Assembly: GCA_016839635.1 (NCBI GenBank)
Contig: JAEOTV010000155.1
Span: 1 to 12,158 of the forward strand
DNA length: 12,158 nt
DNA from: Promethearchaeota archaeon
Lineage (GTDB): Archaea; Asgardarchaeota; Lokiarchaeia; Sigynarchaeales; SOKP01
Direction of reading: 5' to 3'
The position numbers were made by a program, and so were the translations under genes. The notes under the pieces are model-generated. The model was not told where the DNA came from. It searched no databases and was given only the letters and a program-made list of their open reading frames with translations. This document shows positions 6,036-12,158 of this stretch, one piece after another; the stretch's first letter is position 1, and every line of letters begins with the position of its first letter.

Positions 6036-6905
6036 ATGTCAATTGACTGGGCAAAGGCCGAACAGAAACCAGAAAAAAAATTGTCAGTTGAAGGAAGATT
6101 CTTATTGGATCTCAGATCTAAAGTGAATGATCTAGAAAAACAATTAACTGATACTAAAAATGAATTAGCTCAAACAAAAGATAAATTAGCAGATACTATG
6201 AATGACTTAGATACAACTCAATCTAAACTTGAACAAACAGAAAGCCAGTTATCAGACTCAAAAACTGATCTTGAAAGAACTAAAACAGAAGATCAAGATG
6301 TAATTAGGGACTTAAATACTGAAAATAATAATCTTAAAACGGAATTAGCAGAATTTAAATCTAAAACAGAGGATCTAGAAAGTAACTTATCCCTTAAAGA
6401 AGCAAAAATTGCTGAATCTGATGAAAAAATATCTAATATAGCATCAGAATTAGAAAAAGCTTCTGATTTAGAAACACAACTCAATGATGCAAATAGTAAA
6501 GTTGAAAGTTTATCTGCTCAAGTTGAAGAATTAAATTCTAAGCACACAACTGCTCAAGGTGAAATTACTCAATTAAATTCACAATTAAGTGAACTAAATA
6601 ACACTCTCCTACAGAGAGATGCTCAAATCCAAGAATTAAATGATGTACTTTCTGAACAAGGACAAACTTTAGAATCAACTGCTGCACACCTTCATGAAGT
6701 CGAAACTGAATTGGATGATTTAAAACCCCCAGAAATAGGTGCGGGAGGATTCGCTAGCGATGAGCGAATAACTTGCCCGATGTGTGGAGCTGTGGGGTCG
6801 AATATAAAGGTCATAGAAGATAAAACTAAAGTACTCTCTTATGTAGGGCATATCCCTATGTATGCGAAAAAGCACGTTTGTAAAAAATGTGGTTATGAAT
6901 TTTAA
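6036..6905 (+). CDS. Long coiled-coil protein with C-terminal four-Cys zinc ribbon
   Basis: I do not recognise a named family. Residues about 20-230 are a single predicted coiled coil, acidic and rich in Leu, Glu, Lys, Ser and Thr. Residues 37-85 are seven uninterrupted heptads of the form L-x-x-(T/S)-x-x-x, with Leu at 37, 44, 51, 58, 65, 72 and 79. A flexible joint PPEIGAGGFAS (231-241) leads to a zinc ribbon, CPMC (247-250) and CKKC (282-285), 31 residues apart. There is no signal peptide or membrane helix. The shape suggests a rod-like dimer that presents a zinc ribbon, perhaps a scaffold, tether or nucleic-acid/protein adaptor; this is inference. It is transcribed alone, divergent from the acyltransferase operon. 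The start is preceded by a weak AAGGTTGA. Confidence 0.8.
   Translation: MSIDWAKAEQKPEKKLSVEGRFLLDLRSKVNDLEKQLTDTKNELAQTKDKLADTMNDLDTTQSKLEQTESQLSDSKTDLERTKTEDQDVIRDLNTENNNLKTELAEFKSKTEDLESNLSLKEAKIAESDEKISNIASELEKASDLETQLNDANSKVESLSAQVEELNSKHTTAQGEITQLNSQLSELNNTLLQRDAQIQELNDVLSEQGQTLESTAAHLHEVETELDDLKPPEIGAGGFASDERITCPMCGAVGSNIKVIEDKTKVLSYVGHIPMYAKKHVCKKCGYEF
6144..6290 (+). repeat. Seven 21-bp heptad-coding units within the coiled-coil gene
   Basis: The stretch codes for seven consecutive heptads (residues 37-85) with Leu first and Thr or Ser fourth in every unit. The DNA units have diverged, so it is a protein-level repeat, probably grown by old in-frame duplication. Confidence 0.7.
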
Positions 6906-6908
6906 GTG

Positions 6909-6935
6909 ATTTTTTTTAAATTTCCTTTTTCTTTT
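6909..6935 (+). terminator. Oligo-T terminator after the coiled-coil gene
   Basis: Eight T in a row begin 4 nt after the stop codon, followed by further T5 and T4 runs. No stem is seen. This fits U-run-dependent archaeal termination. Confidence 0.5.
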
Positions 6936-7117
6936 CTAATCTTGTTTTAGTTTTGATTTTTAACATTCTAGCTATTCAGCATTTTGAGCTATATTTGAAT
7001 TATAAAAAGATATAAAAGAGAAAAAATGATGAAGAAAAAACATCAATTGGATAAAAGAAAATCTATATTTTTAATTTCTCATATTTTTTTTTAAATAATG
7101 ACACCTTAGATAAGATT

Positions 7118-8425
7118 ATGAAAGGGAATGCTACGAGAAAATTTATTGGGACTTTACCTCAAAAAGAATTACTCAAACTATATACAAAGTATGTAAATGG
7201 TCCAAAAGTTCGATTTTTTAAAAGCCTTGGGTTGGGAATTGTTCCAGGAGAGAGATATGGAGTTATATTACGAGCATTAGAGGGCTCTAAACCTGGTGAA
7301 CCACCTCTTGAGTTTTTTAATTGTCGTACTTCTGGAGGTGTATATAACTTAGGACATCAAAATCCAATAATTTTTAAAACAATTAAGGATGCTTTAGAAG
7401 AAGGGCTTGATATTGGTGACCACATACTCTTATCTGAACAGAGAGCTCTTTTAGGAAAGAAACTTGCTGATTTATTACCTGGCGATATCAGTAAAACAAC
7501 GTTTGGAGTTGGTGGAGGAGAATCAATAGATTGTGCAATCAAGTTTTCAAGAGCATATACAAAACGGAAAGGTTGCGTATCTGCTATAGGTGGATATCAT
7601 GGGCATACTGGTTTTGCTTTAGCGACTGGAGATCCAGAGTTTAGAGATAAATTCCTATGGGAAATTCCCGGTTTTAAGCAAATTCCATTTGGAGATATTG
7701 ATGCTATGAGAAGAGTTATAACAGATGACATTGCTTGTGTTATATTAGAAACCATTCCAGCGACTGCAGGTATATTAATTGCTGCTGAAGGATATTTTAC
7801 AGAAGTAAGGGAAATTTGTGATAAAACAGGAACAATGATGATTATAGATGAAGTGCAAGCAGGTTTGGGTAGAACTGGTCATTTATGGGCTATATATGGA
7901 GGGCTTCATCCAAATGAGAAAATTGTACCAGATTTTATGGTACTAGGAAAAGGTATGACCGCAGGAATTTATCCATTATCTACATGTAGTTATAAACCAT
8001 TTATTGAAAAAGCTGTTTATAAAGATGATCCATTTATTCATATTTCCACAACAGGGGGTTCTGATATTGGTTGTGCAATTACTCTCGAAATGTTAAAAAT
8101 CCAATCAGATCAAAAATTCTTAAATCATGTCAAAGAAATGGGTATATATTTCCAGAATGGTTTAGAAAAAATAAAAAATGAATTTTCTGACTTAATTAAA
8201 GAAGTTAGAGGAAGAGGCCTTATGTGGGGTGTTGAATTCTACAAGGAAACTGATAGTCAATTAGCTATGCTTTCTATAATAAAGGAAGGTGTATTGTTAG
8301 ATTATTGTAATAACAAAAAAGATACTCTCAAAATTTTGCCACCGTTAATAATAACAAAGAATGAGCTTGATGAAATATTAGATCGCATAAACAACGGTAT
8401 ATCTAAATTAAAAGCAATTAAATAA
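7118..8425 (+). CDS. Class III PLP-dependent aminotransferase
   Basis: This 435-residue enzyme belongs to the fold-type I, class III aminotransferases (4-aminobutyrate, acetylornithine, putrescine and related enzymes). It moves an amino group, usually the terminal one of an omega-amino acid or polyamine, to 2-oxoglutarate or pyruvate. Key sites: phosphate-binding loop GVGGGESIDCAIK (130-142), aromatic stacking segment GGYHGHTG (158-165), PLP-ring Asp244 in IIDEVQAGLGRTG, Schiff-base Lys278 in LGKGMTAGIYPL, cross-subunit phosphate loop TTGGSDIGCA (311-320), substrate-carboxylate Arg in RGRGLMWGVEF (364-374). The length is complete. The substrate cannot be fixed from motifs. It could also be an isomerase-like member, but all catalytic residues of a transaminase are in place. 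No strong Shine-Dalgarno site precedes the ATG. It is convergent with the transporter, 10 nt between stops. Confidence 0.9.
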   Translation: MKGNATRKFIGTLPQKELLKLYTKYVNGPKVRFFKSLGLGIVPGERYGVILRALEGSKPGEPPLEFFNCRTSGGVYNLGHQNPIIFKTIKDALEEGLDIGDHILLSEQRALLGKKLADLLPGDISKTTFGVGGGESIDCAIKFSRAYTKRKGCVSAIGGYHGHTGFALATGDPEFRDKFLWEIPGFKQIPFGDIDAMRRVITDDIACVILETIPATAGILIAAEGYFTEVREICDKTGTMMIIDEVQAGLGRTGHLWAIYGGLHPNEKIVPDFMVLGKGMTAGIYPLSTCSYKPFIEKAVYKDDPFIHISTTGGSDIGCAITLEMLKIQSDQKFLNHVKEMGIYFQNGLEKIKNEFSDLIKEVRGRGLMWGVEFYKETDSQLAMLSIIKEGVLLDYCNNKKDTLKILPPLIITKNELDEILDRINNGISKLKAIK

Positions 8426-8456
8426 AAAAGAAAAATTATATTTTTGATTTTTTTTC
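8421..8456. terminator. Shared convergent terminator region
   Basis: Only 10 nt separate the two stop codons. The plus strand carries T5 and T8 runs (8441-8445, 8448-8455) inside the last codons of the transporter. The minus strand carries T5 and T6 runs just past the transporter stop. Each direction thus has its own U-run, and the transcripts probably overlap at their 3' ends. Confidence 0.45.
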
Positions 8457-9845
8457 TTGATGAATTATATCTCGTTGTTCTTTTACTTGTTTTAATCTAT
8501 CACCATCTAATGGGTAAAAGAATATTGCTATAATTGCAATCACTAAAGCTATAGCAGGATAAATAAACATTAGACTACGTAGTCCAAATTCTGGAATGTT
8601 AATTGGATTAAAGACTCCCCAATCTGCAATTAAGAATACAGGCCCGATAATAAGAAACACAAAAACAGTAGCAAACCGTTGAAAGAAAATATTTACTCCA
8701 TAATAGCCACCTTCTCTACGTGTACCTGTAATTATTTCATCCTCATCAACAATATCTGCTATAATTATATCAATTATGTATAATGAACCAGATAATCCAA
8801 TTCCTATCAAGAAAAACACAATATAGGCAATGACTTCCAAAAACGGCGTGGTAGAATCAAGGAAAAATAATGGAAGAAGAGTTACAATCCAGATTGTCAT
8901 TGATAATAACCATGATTTTCTTGGACCAAACTTTTGAACTAAAGGTTTCCATAAAAGAGTCATAAAAAGAGCTGTTGATAAAAATGTTGCCCCCAATAAT
9001 AAAGAAATCATTAATGGGTCTACAAATCCTAAAACAAATTCTGCATATAAAGGTACAATTACAGGTAACATCCCATAAACAAACCAGTTAGCAATTTCAG
9101 CAGGTATATATCTCATGAAACTTTTACTTTTAACACAAAATTTAAGATTCTTAAAAAAAGATGGTGCTTTTTTGTAATTTTCTCGAAATTCAATTCTTTC
9201 TTTGGGAGAAAACTTCAAAAAGAGTACTCCTGCAACAACTACTACAATTGCTACAATCAATCCATAAAAAGCGTATTCCCCTGGTTGTGGACTTGTATAA
9301 CTTGAAATAAATATTCCTGGCATAATAAAGGCGGCAATTAATCCAAATACAGCAAAAAGCTGTCTAACATTATTCCCTTTCGTTCTTTCTTCCTCTGAAA
9401 GAAAGATTTCTGGGTATAAAGCTGTAAAATTTATATCATACATAGTGAAAAAAAATTCGAAAACTATGATGATGATAAGGAAATATATGAAATTTGCTAT
9501 CCCGTCTACAATGCCCCAAGTAGATGGGGGTGTGAATAGTAAAATCATTATTATTGCAATAGGAATTAATGAAGCCATTATCCAAGGAAATCGACGACCC
9601 CATTTAGTGTGAGTTCTATCTGAAAAATAACCTATAATTGTGTCATTGAAACTATTCCAAATTGACCAGATTATAAATCCAAGCATTATCCAAGCAATAT
9701 CGATGCCAACAACAGCATAATAGAACGTAAATGTGAGAAAAGTAAAAGCCTGATATGATGCTATGTCTGATAATTGTCCAATTCCATATCCCGAAGCTCT
9801 TTTATATGAAAACTTCTCAGATCCTTCTTTTCTCTCTTTACTCAT
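8436..9845 (-). CDS. GPH-family (glycoside-pentoside-hexuronide) cation symporter, MFS
   Basis: This 469-residue membrane protein has about 12 hydrophobic helices. It carries the GPH-family signatures: GYGIGQLSD near the N-terminus (19-27), FYYAVVGID (41-49), WNSFNDTIIGYFSDRTHTK (63-81) and WGRRFPWI (82-89), the loop 2-3 motif. Relatives such as MelB and XynB-type proteins import sugars or sugar acids with H+ or Na+. Asp residues in helix 2 (D68) and the DRT motif (D76) are in place for cation coupling. The sugar is unknown. GPH-like members in archaea also transport other solutes, so substrate is open. The tail is charged and cytosolic. There is no Shine-Dalgarno site before the ATG. No sugar-metabolism gene is adjacent. 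It is divergent from the GTPase at 10091. Confidence 0.88.
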   Translation of the reverse strand: MSKERKEGSEKFSYKRASGYGIGQLSDIASYQAFTFLTFTFYYAVVGIDIAWIMLGFIIWSIWNSFNDTIIGYFSDRTHTKWGRRFPWIMASLIPIAIIMILLFTPPSTWGIVDGIANFIYFLIIIIVFEFFFTMYDINFTALYPEIFLSEEERTKGNNVRQLFAVFGLIAAFIMPGIFISSYTSPQPGEYAFYGLIVAIVVVVAGVLFLKFSPKERIEFRENYKKAPSFFKNLKFCVKSKSFMRYIPAEIANWFVYGMLPVIVPLYAEFVLGFVDPLMISLLLGATFLSTALFMTLLWKPLVQKFGPRKSWLLSMTIWIVTLLPLFFLDSTTPFLEVIAYIVFFLIGIGLSGSLYIIDIIIADIVDEDEIITGTRREGGYYGVNIFFQRFATVFVFLIIGPVFLIADWGVFNPINIPEFGLRSLMFIYPAIALVIAIIAIFFYPLDGDRLKQVKEQRDIIHQEKKSKI

Positions 9846-9985
9846 AATTATCTTAATGATTATTTTTTAGTCAGAATAAAACAAATTGATAGTAATTCTC
9901 TTTTTTACTTAATAAATGTTTAATTAATGATGATTTTCGAGTTTGAACTAAATTAAAGCAAAAATTTATTGTTTTTACCTAAAAT

Positions 9986-10001
9986 AGATTTAAATACATA
10001 A
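9986..10001 (+). promoter_or_regulatory. TATA-like box upstream of the second GTPase
   Basis: AGATTTAAATACATAA lies about 95 nt before the TTG start, which would leave a leader of about 70 nt that includes the Shine-Dalgarno site. A nearer A/T stretch (10047-10060) would start the mRNA at the Shine-Dalgarno itself and is less likely. The rest of 9846-10090 shows nothing else recognisable. Confidence 0.3.
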
Positions 10002-10075
10002 TTAACTGTATAATTCTTGGCGGAAATATACATTAATGTTCATCATTATAATATAATTTAATTATTGAGGGTAAA

Positions 10076-10083
10076 AGAGGTGA
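10076..10083 (+). promoter_or_regulatory. Shine-Dalgarno site that fixes a TTG start
   Basis: AGAGGTGA ends 7 nt before TTG at 10091. An in-frame TAA lies at 10049-10051 with no ATG after it, so the TTG is the only well-placed start. Confidence 0.75.
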
Positions 10084-10090
10084 AGTCAAT

Positions 10091-11056
10091 TTGGAGGATT
10101 CTTTACAATTTTTTCATGAAGAAGAACCAACTGAAGAACGAACTTATAAAATTCTTTTTACTGGCTTAGACGGAGCTGGTAAAACAAGTATAATTTTGAG
10201 TCTCCAGAGAGAATTTTCAACAATAGCTTTAATTGAACCAACTAGAGGCGCTCAAAGAAGAACTTTTAAATTGTTAGGGAGGGAAATAAGCGAATGGGAT
10301 CTGGGAGGACAAAAGAGTTATCTTATTTCTTATTTAAGAAATCCGGGTAAATTTTTTGATGACACAGAAGTTGCGATTTATGTTATAGATATATTAGATG
10401 CTTCTCGAATACATGAGTCTTTGAGTTATCTTTATGATGTAGTAGAGAAGTTTGGTGAATTAAAGATTGAACCATATGTGAATATTTTCTTTCATAAATA
10501 TGATCCTAAATTAATCCAGACTGTACAGAAAGAAATAAAAGACCAAATAGCAGATTTGAAAAACGGAATAATAGAGACACTGGATTATAAAAAAATCAAT
10601 TTCTTTATCACTTCGATATACGATCCATACACAATTATAAATGCTATGTCTAAGATTTTATTGGCGTTATATCCTAAAACACAATTACTTCAAAAGACTG
10701 TTGAGGAATTTGCAAGGAAATTAGATTGTGACGGTTTGATGATAATCGATAAAAATTCGATTATAATCGGTTCTTGCTTTAAAGATGATAACTCAAGACA
10801 TATATTAAGCGGCACTATTGCGTACTTCTTAACGCTTAATGACGTATTTTCAGATATGATGTTAGAGAAGCAAGAGGATCAGATTGTTGTGAGGAGATCA
10901 GATAATTACTTCTTATTCAAACCGATAATGTTAGAAGAAACTGCTATTCCCTATTATTTGCTTGTTTTAAAAAGACAAAATCCACTGGATATCTATTTCA
11001 TGAATAAAGATGTTAAGGCTTTTGTAAATATTTTCAAAGATATTATAAATGACTAA
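10091..11056 (+). CDS. Rag/Gtr-like small GTPase with C-terminal roadblock/longin-like domain
   Basis: This 321-residue GTPase is a paralog of the one at 1136-2047. Motifs: P-loop GLDGAGKTS 25-33, switch-I PTR 50-52, DLGGQ 70-74, G4 HKYD 135-138, and G5 ITSI 173-176. HKxD and GGQ point to Rag/Gtr with Arf-like traits; the PTR...R.TFK.LG segment and GGQKxY...YLRNPGK are shared with the paralog. Residues about 197-321 form a mixed alpha/beta domain (GLMIIDKNSIIIGSCF, then YFLLV-type strands) that is probably roadblock/longin-like, the fold used by Rag proteins to dimerise. The 20-residue acidic N-terminus has no Cys or Gly suited to lipid attachment. Start is TTG with a good Shine-Dalgarno site. 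Eukaryotic Rags signal nutrient state on membranes; the role in archaea is unknown. Confidence 0.88.
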   Translation: MEDSLQFFHEEEPTEERTYKILFTGLDGAGKTSIILSLQREFSTIALIEPTRGAQRRTFKLLGREISEWDLGGQKSYLISYLRNPGKFFDDTEVAIYVIDILDASRIHESLSYLYDVVEKFGELKIEPYVNIFFHKYDPKLIQTVQKEIKDQIADLKNGIIETLDYKKINFFITSIYDPYTIINAMSKILLALYPKTQLLQKTVEEFARKLDCDGLMIIDKNSIIIGSCFKDDNSRHILSGTIAYFLTLNDVFSDMMLEKQEDQIVVRRSDNYFLFKPIMLEETAIPYYLLVLKRQNPLDIYFMNKDVKAFVNIFKDIIND

Positions 11057-11060
11057 ATTT

Positions 11061-11070
11061 CTTTTTTTCC
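11061..11070 (+). terminator. T7 run after the second GTPase
   Basis: CTTTTTTTCC lies 5 nt past the stop codon without a stem. It is a plausible U-run terminator. Confidence 0.4.
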
Positions 11071-11112
11071 ACATTTTAAATTCTTTTAATGTTGAAATTC
11101 TAATATAGGGCA

Positions 11113-11126
11113 AAAATAAATATTTT
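11113..11126 (+). promoter_or_regulatory. TATA-like box for the acyl-CoA synthetase
   Basis: AAATAAATATTTTA lies about 50 nt before the ATG, predicting a start near 11148 and a leader of about 20 nt. No Shine-Dalgarno site is visible, consistent with a short-leader mRNA. Confidence 0.35.
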
Positions 11127-11169
11127 ACAATCTTAAACTAATATACTCAATATTAATGATTTGTCTGAA

Positions 11170-12158
11170 ATGGATTTAGAAAGACTTTTTAAACCAAAAT
11201 CAATGGCAGTTGTTGGGATTAGTAAAAAAAACTCTCTAAGCCCTGGAAGAATAGTTTTACTAAAAAATGAATTTGAAATGAATGTTAAAGTTTATGGAAT
11301 TTATCCTAGTGGAGGAGAAATTGAAGGCATTCAATTATACGAAAAATTGGATAAGCTCCCAGAAATTCCAGATTTGCTTGTGATAGCAGTTGGCCCTGAT
11401 GATACATTGGGATATATTGAAGATTGTGTTGATTTAAATATTCCTGCTGCTGTAATAATCGGAGGAGGTTTTGCCGAAATTGGTGGAAAAGGAAAAAAAA
11501 GACAAGAATTACTTGAAAAAATTGCCTTAGATAACAGTATTGCTGTTTTAGGACCAAATTGTCTTGGGGTATACGCTCCACCATTAGTTGATACTATCTT
11601 TTTACCTACAGAACGCATCACAAGACCTCCAAAAGGCTCTGTTGCACTTATAAGCCAGAGTGGAGGTGTGTTAGTGGATCAGTTTTTTGTGAAGTTTAAT
11701 GAAAGAAACGTAGGAGTATCAACAGCAGTTTCTATTGGTAATCGTGCTGTTGTAGATGAAGCTATGTTATTGGAATACTTCAGCAAAGTAGACCCTGAAA
11801 CAACTAATATTGCTTTTTATCTAGAAGGTTTTAAAGAGGGAAAAGCGCAAAAATTTCTACAATTAGCAAAAGAATCAGAAGATACAGTGATAGTATATTT
11901 TGGAGGGAAGACAAGAGAAGGAAAGGTTGCTACTCAATCACATACAGCAAGTTTAGCGGGGGATTTCAGAATTATCTATGATGCTTTAAGACAAAACTAC
12001 GTTATCCAGCCACATTCAGAAAGAGAATTATTGACCAGTTTAAAGGTGTTTGATGTGTTATCACATAAAAGGAACCCCTTTGGTAAAAATGTTGTAACCC
12101 ATGGTGATGTAGCAATTGTATCGGTTTCTGGAGGTCATGCGGTATTAGCAAGTGACAT
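11170..12158 (+). CDS. ADP-forming acyl-CoA synthetase (acetyl-CoA synthetase type), 3' end cut by window edge
   Basis: The visible 329 residues are the CoA-binding and ligase-CoA part of an NDP-forming acyl-CoA synthetase, which turns acyl-CoA, ADP and phosphate into acid, CoA and ATP. Seen: LFKPKSMAVVGIS (6-18) opening the Rossmann CoA domain, GGGFAEIG (98-105), LGPNCLGVY (127-135), VALISQSGGV (158-167), VSIGNRAVVDE (187-197), and QSHTASLAGD (256-265), whose His258 corresponds to the phosphorylated His of the archaeal alpha subunit (residue 257 in Pyrococcus). In archaea this enzyme yields ATP from amino acid or sugar fermentation. The window ends before any ATP-grasp beta part, so fused and separate subunits cannot be distinguished. 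An in-frame TTG at 11161 would add three residues; the ATG is preferred. Confidence 0.9.
   Translation, partial: MDLERLFKPKSMAVVGISKKNSLSPGRIVLLKNEFEMNVKVYGIYPSGGEIEGIQLYEKLDKLPEIPDLLVIAVGPDDTLGYIEDCVDLNIPAAVIIGGGFAEIGGKGKKRQELLEKIALDNSIAVLGPNCLGVYAPPLVDTIFLPTERITRPPKGSVALISQSGGVLVDQFFVKFNERNVGVSTAVSIGNRAVVDEAMLLEYFSKVDPETTNIAFYLEGFKEGKAQKFLQLAKESEDTVIVYFGGKTREGKVATQSHTASLAGDFRIIYDALRQNYVIQPHSERELLTSLKVFDVLSHKRNPFGKNVVTHGDVAIVSVSGGHAVLASD

Noticed and set aside
7026..7094. Possible 22-codon peptide gene upstream of the aminotransferase
   Set aside because: It is Lys-, Ile- and Phe-rich as expected of AT-rich spacer DNA, has no Shine-Dalgarno site and no known counterpart.
11306..11621. Two overlapping antisense open frames within the acyl-CoA synthetase region
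   Set aside because: The plus strand here encodes conserved synthetase motifs (GGGFAEIG, LGPNCLGVY); the antisense products show no family features.
1..12158. Mobile elements, CRISPR arrays or phage genes
   Set aside because: No transposase or integrase motifs, terminal repeats or regularly spaced direct repeats were found on reading both strands.

Overview
The window looks like part of an archaeal chromosome, most likely an AT-rich Asgard archaeon of Lokiarchaeia type. Three things support this. There is a ribosomal protein eS25 gene, which is found in TACK/Asgard archaea and eukaryotes and is missing from most euryarchaea. There is an intron-bearing tRNA-Ser whose splice sites fit an archaeal bulge-helix-bulge. 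There are two paralogous Rag/Gtr-like small GTPases with extra C-terminal domains, a kind of gene that is expanded in Asgard genomes. Intergenic spacers are very AT-rich with TATA-like boxes, several genes lack a Shine-Dalgarno site, and genes end in oligo-T tracts. Family assignments come from motifs read by eye; the lineage is an inference.

Layout. Positions 1-1122 hold translation genes: a partial Bud23-like rRNA methyltransferase (minus, TTG start, running off the left edge), divergent eS25 (plus), then tRNA-Ser(CGA) with a 22-nt intron. From 1136 to 5841 everything is on the minus strand: a Rag-like GTPase whose 5' end is out of frame by one base at a T6 run, a MoaD/ThiS/Urm1-like ubiquitin-fold protein ending in Gly-Gly, and a tight three-gene operon. 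Read in transcription order, the operon holds two membrane-anchored left-handed beta-helix acyltransferase paralogs and a protein with two calcineurin-like phosphoesterase domains. The second acyltransferase lacks the His present in the first, and the second phosphoesterase domain has lost its metal ligands.

From 6036 a divergent plus-strand gene encodes a long coiled coil with a C-terminal four-Cys zinc ribbon. Next come a class III PLP aminotransferase (plus) and a GPH-type sugar/cation symporter (minus), which are convergent. A second Rag-like GTPase (plus, TTG start with a good Shine-Dalgarno site) follows, and the window ends inside an ADP-forming acyl-CoA synthetase (plus).

How the genes fit together. 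The left block serves ribosome biogenesis and decoding. The acyltransferase/phosphoesterase operon probably acts at or near the membrane on lipid or surface-glycan substrates, with one active and one degenerate copy of each fold. The aminotransferase, transporter and acyl-CoA synthetase suit a heterotrophic, amino-acid/organic-acid fermenting lifestyle, but they are separate transcription units. No mobile element, CRISPR array or phage gene was seen. No gene-free stretch exceeds 300 bases.
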